A DNA stretch of 5,311 nucleotides from an uncultured Clostridium sp. (GTDB lineage Bacteria > Bacillota > Clostridia > Lachnospirales > Lachnospiraceae). How positions within the stretch are numbered: the stretch's first letter is position 1; each line of letters opens with the position of its first letter. The translations under genes and the position numbers were made by a program. Positions 1 through 4,300 of this stretch are shown here, one piece after another. The notes beneath the pieces are model-generated. The model had not been told where the DNA came from. It did not search any database and saw only the letters and a list, made by a program, of their open reading frames with translations. The DNA is taken from the NCBI GenBank assembly GCA_905192625.1, contig CAJJLI010000202.1, positions 1-5,311 of the forward strand, written 5' to 3'.

Positions 1-779
1 AAGCCCTCTCCATTGCCGAGAAGCTGCCTCGCCAGGATCGCATCCATGAGATCATGCAAAACAAAATCTTGCACAATGGCAGACAAAGGATTTAGTGCAT
101 TTTTTAAAATAGGAATCAGATCGGTATGATTATTTTCTAATACTATGTAATCACATCGCAATAAAATATCAGAGAAACGGCTATAGCTGATTGATTCGAG
201 TTTATTGACCTCCAACTTGTTTCCGTTTGTTCCAAATTCTACTTCGGCTATTGCCATTACCTTCAAGCCAGTCAACATAGCAGGATTATCAGGATACGAA
301 ATTTTTATTCTTTCAAATTTTAATAAATCCGGTTTTTTATCATCCAAGTTTATACCGTCAATCAATATGCCGCAATCAGTCAAGAATCGCAAGCATTCAA
401 TGCTTTTTGAAATGGGGATTTTCGTGTTGAATATATCGTTACCGACGATAAGGGACCCGACGTTTTCTGATAGTTCACCATGAAAACCTATGTTCAATAA
501 TAAGCATTTCACATTGTGAAGGAATGAAAAATATACCGAAATAGTAACGCGGTCATCGAATTCGTGAGCATTCTTTTTATGATTGTCATACAAATCCCCA
601 TCAGCAATCAAAACATCGCAAAGTTGATACATGAAATTTCTAAACGCAAGAACTCCTTCTCGGATGTTTTCCTCATTTGAAATACTTTCAAACATAGGAT
701 TAATTCCATATGCCTCAGGTATTTCTGGGGTAATAACATTTTTTAAATGTTTTGCCATATCTTTGAGTGTCTTTCCCAT
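1..779 (-). CDS. Hypothetical protein, N-terminal 259 residues, truncated by window edge
   Basis: I do not recognise this protein. The minus strand is open from an ATG at 777-779 to the left edge (259 codons plus two bases), so the C terminus is missing. The start is well supported by AAAGGAG at 788-794, 8 bases upstream. The protein begins MGKTLKDMAKHLK and is mixed and largely polar. I see no signal peptide, membrane segment or catalytic motif. Residues 45-60 and 83-100 look like amphipathic helices (FRNFMYQLCDVLIADG; FSFLHNVKCLLLNIG). Residues 151-215 have a beta-like pattern (ISYPDNPAMLT, MAIAEVEFG). The last visible stretch, HDLMDAILARQLLGNGEG, is encoded by locally GC-rich DNA (about 55% over 1-60 against about 32% over 61-120). 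The lipoprotein gene lies 209 bases upstream on the same strand with no obvious terminator between them, so co-transcription is possible. A real gene is likely because of its length and ribosome binding site; its function is unknown. Confidence 0.72.
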   Translation of the reverse strand, partial: MGKTLKDMAKHLKNVITPEIPEAYGINPMFESISNEENIREGVLAFRNFMYQLCDVLIADGDLYDNHKKNAHEFDDRVTISVYFSFLHNVKCLLLNIGFHGELSENVGSLIVGNDIFNTKIPISKSIECLRFLTDCGILIDGINLDDKKPDLLKFERIKISYPDNPAMLTGLKVMAIAEVEFGTNGNKLEVNKLESISYSRFSDILLRCDYIVLENNHTDLIPILKNALNPLSAIVQDFVLHDLMDAILARQLLGNGEG

Positions 780-784
780 TTAGT

Positions 785-988
785 TCACTCCTTTCTTTGT
801 AAAGCCAACTTTAAATTTTTCAATTCTTTCAGACTCTGAACCTTATAACCTCTCATATTCACCAGCTTTTTGGCTGTATGCGGTGTCCTAACCTATTCCG
901 TCGTCTGCTCAGTTAGTTCATTTACAGTTTTTTGACTAAACAAACAAGTAATTGCGTACACATTTTCATATACTGCATACGATTTTGG
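785..988 (-). other. Stop-interrupted reading frame, possible gene remnant or leader ORF
   Basis: Directly after the lipoprotein stop, the same minus frame stays open for 31 codons (includes YAVYENVYAITCLFSQKTV). It then meets TAG at 893-895 and is open for another 35 codons (includes MRGYKVQSLKELKNLKL), ending in TGA at 785-787. That TGA overlaps the AAAGGAG of the downstream gene and lies 5 bases before its ATG. The peptide has protein-like composition on both sides of the TAG, which suggests a decayed small gene, but I cannot name a family. Alternatively, the 23-codon ORF from the ATG at 854-856 could be a coupled leader ORF, though it has no good ribosome binding site. I see no promoter or T-tract terminator in this gap, only a weak CAGC/GCTG hairpin near 862-875. 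This call is tentative. Confidence 0.25.
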
Positions 989-1513
989 TTAATAGAATCC
1001 ATATTCAGGGTAAAGTGAGGAAACATTATTTTTAGAGGTATGAATTTGAATAACCAAAGGAATTTCTTTATCGTATTTAATTGTTGTTTTATCAGTCAAA
1101 TACGATGTTGTTGTACCTAATCCCTCAAATTCAAAATCACTTTCGGATTTATAACTGATAGAGCCTTTATGTTCCACAGCTGTTCGCAATCCCAAGCCAA
1201 TGTTAACAAAAGTTAATGCAATTCTACTTTTAGGTTCATTAAGTCGTTGACCACCTCCACCTGTAATCAAAATCCACTCATCACCTTGCAACTCATAAGT
1301 ATTTATTTGCAAAGACTGTACAGTATCATCTACAACATATTCCAATATATAAGGCGTTTTTTCCGAACCAACAAATTCCAGAATCGATTCTTCCTCCTCC
1401 GTTAAGTTGGCTTTTTGAATATACATTTCATTATTCGCTGTATCTGTCAGCGAACAAGCGATTAAAGCTAATAATATCGTCATGATGATTAGAATACTTG
1501 CTATCTTTTTCAT
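989..1513 (-). CDS. Small secreted lipoprotein of unknown function
   Basis: This encodes 174 residues starting MKKIASILIIMTILLALIAC, a classic lipoprotein signal peptide: Lys-Lys, a hydrophobic core (residues 4-19) and an LIAC lipobox with the acceptor cysteine at residue 20. By family knowledge it would be cleaved by signal peptidase II and anchored to the outer face of the membrane. The mature part has a short acidic linker (TEEEESILEF, residues 38-47), then beta-rich sequence containing a GGGG tract (85-88) and several strand-like stretches up to the C-terminal YPEYGFY. I recognise no domain. The frame extends upstream to a GTG at 1553-1555, but I chose the ATG at 1511-1513: it has GGAGA at 1521-1525 with 7-base spacing, and the signal peptide begins exactly there. 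It is transcribed divergently from the TipAS-like gene. A sensory or substrate-binding role is possible but nothing shows it. Confidence 0.85.
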   Translation of the reverse strand: MKKIASILIIMTILLALIACSLTDTANNEMYIQKANLTEEEESILEFVGSEKTPYILEYVVDDTVQSLQINTYELQGDEWILITGGGGQRLNEPKSRIALTFVNIGLGLRTAVEHKGSISYKSESDFEFEGLGTTTSYLTDKTTIKYDKEIPLVIQIHTSKNNVSSLYPEYGFY

Positions 1514-1520
1514 AAAACGT

Positions 1521-1525
1521 TCTCC
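1521..1525 (-). promoter_or_regulatory. Ribosome binding site deciding the lipoprotein start
   Basis: GGAGA on the minus strand lies 7 bases upstream of the ATG at 1511-1513. The upstream in-frame GTG at 1553-1555 has only a weak AGG nearby and would put 14 polar residues in front of the signal peptide, so this site favours the shorter protein. Confidence 0.75.
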
Positions 1526-1576
1526 AGTCTTTATATAAAAATTTCTTGATAACACCTATACTTGTATTACTTCAAG

Positions 1577-1605
1577 ATTATACTTAGTTTATGTTAAATT
1601 TTACC
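1577..1605 (-). promoter_or_regulatory. Candidate promoter of the lipoprotein gene
   Basis: The minus strand reads a perfect TATAAT at 1577-1582. With a 17-base spacer the -35 position (1600-1605) reads GGTAAA, a poor match to TTGACA. Transcription would start near 1570, giving a leader of roughly 55 bases. The strong -10 with a weak -35 suggests either low activity or an activator. AT-rich DNA makes chance TATAAT matches common, so confidence is moderate. Confidence 0.4.
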
Positions 1606-1629
1606 ATACTCACTCCTATATCTCAAATA

Positions 1630-1654
1630 GATAATGAGAATACAGATTCTCATT
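1630..1654. promoter_or_regulatory. Inverted repeat, Fur-like operator candidate
   Basis: AATGAGAAT (1633-1641) and ATTCTCATT (1646-1654) are perfect 9-base arms around ACAG. With the preceding bases the left part reads GATAATGAGAAT (1630-1641), two near-tandem copies of the Fur hexamer GATAAT. Laid against the 19-base Fur consensus from 1630, I count 13 matches. The 4-base centre differs from the 1-base centre of standard 7-1-7 Fur or PerR boxes. The site sits between divergent genes, 29 bases before the TipAS-like ATG and about 60 bases upstream of the inferred lipoprotein transcription start. A weak plus-strand promoter (TTTACC at 1600-1605, 17 bases, TCAAAT at 1623-1628) would place it at the start of that transcript, where it could also act as an RNA hairpin. 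No T tract follows, so it is not a normal terminator. Confidence 0.45.
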
Positions 1655-1683
1655 GCTAAATTATCTAGCAGATTCTAACTTTC

Positions 1684-2217
1684 ATGGACTTAACCGACTA
1701 TATCAACGCATTAGAAGATTTCAAGAAAAATAGTACAGATTCAATTATTAAACATTGGGGAAGTATTGAGAATTTCGACCTATTTATTAATAAAATAAAA
1801 GAAGATGAAGCTGAGGTTGCAAAACTTGCCATTCAGCAATTCGGTAGTGTCGAAAAATATACCGAAGCCATGAAATACAATTTAGATCACTTTTCTGAAA
1901 TAATGGAAAAACAAATGACCGATGATGTGAAGGAAATTATGACACAAAGTGATGAGCTGTATACAAAATTAACTGCTGACCTATCAATAGATCCAACTTC
2001 TGATAGTATTCAGAATATCGTACGTGAAATCGACATATTTATGCACAAACACACAACGAATGAGCTTGCAAATCACGATTGCTGGAAAGATACGATTGCT
2101 GTTTATTCCAGTGAATTTGGAATCGAGAGTACTGATAGAAAATATGGAACTGGATCAGCCGCTTATATTGTAAAGGCTTTTCAATGTTACTCCAATCATT
2201 ATCACAATAATAATTAA
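1684..2217 (+). CDS. Stand-alone TipAS-like antibiotic-recognition domain protein
   Basis: This 177-residue protein resembles the C-terminal ligand-binding domain of MerR-family TipA/Mta-type regulators. What I see: IQQFGSVEKYTEAMKYN (50-66) matches the family's (W/F)G..xxY motif, followed by a helix with repeated acidic residues (71-100), the IxxIVREIDIFMHKHT region (109-124) and a terminal YGTGSAAYIVKAFQCYS (154-170) like the family's closing YxxGLAxFxxxAIxxYC. An upstream HWGSIENFDLFINKI (24-38) looks like a second, diverged copy of the WG motif. The roughly 105-residue MerR helix-turn-helix and coiled coil that normally precede this domain are absent, and an in-frame TAG at 1666-1668 rules out an upstream extension. 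Known from Streptomyces: the short TipAS form, lacking DNA binding, sequesters thiopeptides. A drug- or ligand-sequestering role here is inference. The ATG has no visible Shine-Dalgarno sequence. The gene ends in tandem stops TAA TAG. Cytosolic; family call fairly sure, function uncertain. Confidence 0.78.
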   Translation: MDLTDYINALEDFKKNSTDSIIKHWGSIENFDLFINKIKEDEAEVAKLAIQQFGSVEKYTEAMKYNLDHFSEIMEKQMTDDVKEIMTQSDELYTKLTADLSIDPTSDSIQNIVREIDIFMHKHTTNELANHDCWKDTIAVYSSEFGIESTDRKYGTGSAAYIVKAFQCYSNHYHNNN

Positions 2218-2247
2218 TAGAGAAAAACTAGAGTGAAACACATAAAG

Positions 2248-2289
2248 AAACCTCGGAAACCCTTATAAAAATGGGCATCCGAGGTTTTT
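2248..2289. terminator. Bidirectional rho-independent terminator between convergent genes
   Basis: AAACCTCGGA (2248-2257) pairs perfectly with TCCGAGGTTT (2278-2287), with an inner CCC/GGG stem (2260-2262 with 2273-2275) closing the loop. On the plus strand a TTTTT run (2285-2289) follows the GC core and serves the TipAS-like gene, whose stop is 30 bases upstream. On the minus strand the arm is followed by TTTCTTT, which serves guaA, whose stop lies 6 bases before the stem region. Position, symmetry and T tracts all agree. Confidence 0.9.
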
Positions 2290-2295
2290 AATCCT

Positions 2296-3831
2296 TTATT
2301 CAAATTCAATCGTAGCAGGTGGCTTTCCAGTACAATCATAAAGTACTCGATTCACACCCTTAACTTCATTTACAATTCTGCTTGAAACTTTACCAAGTAC
2401 TTCCCAAGGAAGTTCAGCAAATTCAGCAGTCATGAAGTCAGTTGTTGTTACAGCACGAAGTGCGATTGCATAATCGTAAGTTCTTTCATCACCCATACAT
2501 CCAACGGACTGCATGTTTGTTAATGCTGCAAAGTACTGACCAATGCTACGGTCTAGACCAGCATTTGCAATTTCTTCACGGTAGATTGCATCTGCCTCTT
2601 GAACGATTTTAACTCTCTCAGGTGTAACTTCACCGATGATACGGATACCAAGTCCTGGTCCTGGGAAAGGTTGTCTAAATACTAACTTTTCAGGAATTCC
2701 AAGCTCTAAACCAGCTTTACGAACTTCATCCTTAAATAAATCACGAAGTGGTTCTACGATTTCTTTAAAATCAACGTGCTCAGGTAGACCACCTACGTTG
2801 TGGTGACTCTTAATAACAGCAGATTTACCAAGACCACTTTCGATAACGTCTGGATAAATTGTTCCCTGTGCTAAGAAATCAACGGTTCCGATTTTCTTTG
2901 CTTCTTCTTCGAATACACGAATAAATTCTTCACCAATGATTTTACGTTTTTCTTCTGGTTCAGTAACACCAGCTAATCTATCATAGAATCTCTGTTGAGC
3001 ATTTACACGAACAAAGTTAACGTCAAATTGTGTTGTGAAGACTTCTTCTACTTCATCCCCTTCGTTTTTACGTAATAAACCGTGATCAACGAAGATACAA
3101 GTAAGCTGTTTTCCAACTGCCTTTGAAATCATAACGGCTGCAACAGAAGAATCTACACCACCAGATAATGCACATAGAACTTTTTTGTCACCGATCTTTT
3201 CACGAAGCGCTTTGATAGATTCATCTACGAAAGAATCCATCTTCCAATCACCAACGCATCCACATACTTCATATAAGAAGTTGCTTAACATCTTAGTTCC
3301 TTCTTGTGTATGAACCACTTCTGGATGGAACTGAACTGCATAAAGATTTTTCTCTACATTTTCTAATGCAGCAACTGGGCATGCATCAGAATGTGCAATA
3401 ATGGAGAAACCATCTGCAGGTCTAGAGATATAATCCGTATGGCTCATCCAGCAAATTGTTTTATTAGAAACGTTTGTAAATAGCTTAGAAGTAGTTTCTA
3501 CTTCTATTTCAGTTTTACCATATTCTCTAACAGGTGCCTGAGATACCTCGCCGCCTAATAAATAAGTCATTAGCTGTGCACCATAGCATATACCCAATAC
3601 AGGGATTCCAAGTTCAAAAATTTCTTTCTCACAACGAGGTGCATCTTCAGCATAAACACTTGCAGGTCCACCTGTAAAAATGATACCCTTTGGATTCATT
3701 TCCTTGATTTTTTCAAGACTCATATTGTAAGGATGCACTTCACAATACACATTGCTTTCTCTTACACGTCTAGCAATGAGCTGATTATACTGTCCACCAA
3801 AATCAAGTACAATTATCATTTCCTTATTCAC
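2296..3831 (-). CDS. guaA: GMP synthase (glutamine-hydrolysing)
   Basis: This complete 511-residue cytosolic enzyme converts XMP, ATP and glutamine to GMP, the last step of de novo guanine nucleotide synthesis. The N-terminal class I glutamine amidotransferase domain (about 5-190) has its triad: Cys82 in GICYGAQ and His169/Glu171 in QFHPEVVHT. The ATP-pyrophosphatase domain carries the P-loop-like SGGVDSS (223-229). The synthase signature [13 protein letters not shown] (386-398) and the C-terminal dimerisation and XMP-binding region follow, ending in the typical KPPATIEFE. Length is normal for bacterial GuaA and no key residue is missing. The start is GTG at 3829-3831, supported by AGGAGG at 3840-3845 with 8-base spacing; the ATG four codons later is too far away. 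It appears monocistronic, convergent with the TipAS-like gene and divergent from fprA. I see no purine riboswitch in its leader. Confidence 0.98.
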   Translation of the reverse strand: MNKEMIIVLDFGGQYNQLIARRVRESNVYCEVHPYNMSLEKIKEMNPKGIIFTGGPASVYAEDAPRCEKEIFELGIPVLGICYGAQLMTYLLGGEVSQAPVREYGKTEIEVETTSKLFTNVSNKTICWMSHTDYISRPADGFSIIAHSDACPVAALENVEKNLYAVQFHPEVVHTQEGTKMLSNFLYEVCGCVGDWKMDSFVDESIKALREKIGDKKVLCALSGGVDSSVAAVMISKAVGKQLTCIFVDHGLLRKNEGDEVEEVFTTQFDVNFVRVNAQQRFYDRLAGVTEPEEKRKIIGEEFIRVFEEEAKKIGTVDFLAQGTIYPDVIESGLGKSAVIKSHHNVGGLPEHVDFKEIVEPLRDLFKDEVRKAGLELGIPEKLVFRQPFPGPGLGIRIIGEVTPERVKIVQEADAIYREEIANAGLDRSIGQYFAALTNMQSVGCMGDERTYDYAIALRAVTTTDFMTAEFAELPWEVLGKVSSRIVNEVKGVNRVLYDCTGKPPATIEFE

Positions 3832-3839
3832 GTTTGTTT

Positions 3840-3845
3840 CCTCCT
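3840..3845 (-). promoter_or_regulatory. Strong ribosome binding site fixing the GTG start of guaA
   Basis: The minus strand reads AGGAGG followed by AAACAAAC, which is 8 bases, and then GTG. This spacing is near optimal for the GTG at 3829-3831 and too long (20 bases) for the in-frame ATG at 3817-3819. The start codon is therefore called as GTG. Confidence 0.88.
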
Positions 3846-3850
3846 ACGTT

Positions 3851-3872
3851 ATAACTTTATAATTAAAGTTAT
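3851..3872 (-). promoter_or_regulatory. Inverted repeat in the guaA leader
   Basis: ATAACTTTA (3851-3859) and TAAAGTTAT (3864-3872) are perfect 9-base arms around TAAT. The element lies between the guaA ribosome binding site and its -10 box and overlaps the -10 by two bases. It could be a repressor operator or an AU-only leader hairpin. The pairing contains only two GC pairs, so an RNA hairpin would be weak and a DNA operator is the better guess. No known consensus is recognised. Confidence 0.4.
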
Positions 3873-3876
3873 TATA
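3871..3876 (-). promoter_or_regulatory. Candidate -10 box of the guaA promoter
   Basis: The minus strand reads a perfect TATAAT preceded by TTGGT. At 17-base spacing the -35 position (3894-3899) reads AAATAC, which is poor. The transcription start would be near 3864, giving a leader of about 33 bases, too short to hold a purine riboswitch. A second minus-strand TATAAT at 3979-3984 also lacks a good -35 and could be an upstream alternative. Confidence 0.4.
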
Positions 3877-3909
3877 ACCAATAATCATATTTTGTATTTT
3901 ACAACATTT

Positions 3910-3978
3910 TATATCAATGTTCTAGTCCTAAAATATTTTTTACTATTTGCATAATTTTATTGCATCATATATCAATGT
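3910..3978. repeat. Two copies of an 11-base direct repeat
   Basis: TATATCAATGT occurs exactly at 3910-3920 and 3968-3978, 58 bases apart. The first copy also forms the right half of an imperfect palindrome, AACATT (3903-3908) with AATGTT (3916-3921). The second copy abuts the minus-strand TATAAT at 3979-3984. Because the DNA is very AT-rich, a chance match is possible, but the shared CAATGT core next to promoter elements makes a paired protein-binding site plausible. Confidence 0.35.
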
Positions 3979-4023
3979 ATTATACACTTTTCAGTGTTTG
4001 ACGCCATATTTTAAAAGCAAAAT

Positions 4024-4056
4024 TGAAATTACTACAAGTTTTACAGAGTAATTTCA
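4024..4056. repeat. Inverted repeat with 10-base arms and 13-base loop
   Basis: TGAAATTACT (4024-4033) and AGTAATTTCA (4047-4056) are perfect complements around a 13-base loop. Neither side is followed by a T tract close enough for a terminator. It lies about 75 bases upstream of the fprA -35 and about 150 bases upstream of the guaA -10. It could be a regulator site with half-sites about two helical turns apart, or the stem of an unrecognised small RNA. Confidence 0.45.
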
Positions 4057-4064
4057 TCATTTTA

Positions 4065-4086
4065 TACAATTAAATTGTAAACAATT
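4065..4086. promoter_or_regulatory. Overlapping ACAATT palindromes, operator candidate
   Basis: TACAATT (4065-4071), a central A, and AATTGTA (4073-4079) form a perfect 7-1-7 palindrome. It overlaps a second palindrome, AATTGT (4073-4078), AA, ACAATT (4081-4086). The hexamer ACAATT thus appears three times in alternating orientation. The 7-1-7 geometry is that of Fur, PerR and Zur boxes, but the bases match the PerR consensus poorly. The cluster sits about 45 bases upstream of the fprA -35 and just before a nine-T run, a position that suits an activator or a distal operator. Confidence 0.4.
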
Positions 4087-4130
4087 AAATGACTTTTTTT
4101 TTCAATAAAGCCTATTTGCCCTTGAAAACA

Positions 4131-4158
4131 TTGACTTTTGAGTATTCTATGCTAAAAT
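4131..4158 (+). promoter_or_regulatory. Promoter of fprA
   Basis: TTGACT (4131-4136), a 16-base spacer and TAAAAT (4153-4158) form a good vegetative sigma-type promoter. TGC directly before the -10 (4150-4152) gives an extended -10. Transcription should begin near 4165, leaving a leader of about 135 bases before the ATG. This is the best promoter match in the window. Confidence 0.7.
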
Positions 4159-4181
4159 AAATAATATGATTTTTGTGTATT

Positions 4182-4228
4182 TTATAGGTTGTATTAACCC
4201 AAAGTTAATAATCGAAACATACCTATAA
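4182..4228 (+). promoter_or_regulatory. Two-tier hairpin in the fprA leader
   Basis: An outer stem TTATAGGT (4182-4189) with ACCTATAA (4221-4228) encloses an inner stem TATTAAC (4192-4198) with GTTAATA (4204-4210) and the loop CCAAA. The stems are joined by 2 bases on the left and 10 unpaired bases (4211-4220) on the right. All 15 pairs are Watson-Crick. It begins roughly 17 bases after the inferred transcription start and ends 60 bases before the ribosome binding site. No T tract follows, so simple termination is unlikely; mRNA stability, a protein-binding site or a small structured regulator are possible. It does not match a riboswitch class that I recognise. Confidence 0.45.
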
Positions 4229-4300
4229 TTCAATAGTTTTTTATAGCAACATTTATTTGGTATAAATAATGATTTGATATAACGATTGGAGGACTTTTTT

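Larger units (their letters stand above)
3846..4300. other. AT-rich divergent regulatory region between guaA and fprA
   Basis: This region of about 455 bases separates two divergently transcribed genes. I see no convincing gene in it: short open frames on both strands have no ribosome binding site and unlikely compositions. It holds the guaA -10 and leader repeat, an 11-base direct repeat (3910-3920 and 3968-3978), a 10-base-arm inverted repeat (4024-4056), a cluster of ACAATT palindromes (4065-4086), a run of nine T (4094-4102), the fprA promoter (4131-4158) and a two-tier hairpin in the fprA leader (4182-4228). The length and the density of symmetric elements are more than two simple promoters need. 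Confidence 0.7.

Noticed and set aside
205..483. A 92-codon plus-strand open frame inside the left hypothetical gene
   Set aside because: It is antisense to the well-supported minus-strand gene, has no ribosome binding site and reads as shadow sequence.
3733..3954. A 73-codon plus-strand frame overlapping the 5' end of guaA
   Set aside because: It is antisense to guaA and AT-rich leader DNA, has no ribosome binding site, and its Phe/Tyr/Ile-rich composition is what AT-rich noncoding DNA yields.
3832..4020. A purine riboswitch upstream of guaA
   Set aside because: I looked on the minus strand for the conserved purine aptamer core and its three-stem layout and did not find it; the inferred leader is also too short.
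4065..4102. A rho-independent terminator made of the ACAATT palindrome and the nine-T run
   Set aside because: The stem is almost all AT, several bases separate it from the T run, and there is no plus-strand gene upstream that would need it.
4182..4228. A Rex operator in the TTAAC/GTTAA inner repeat
   Set aside because: The half-sites have the wrong orientation compared with TTGTTAA-n4-TTAACAA and lack the TTG/CAA ends.
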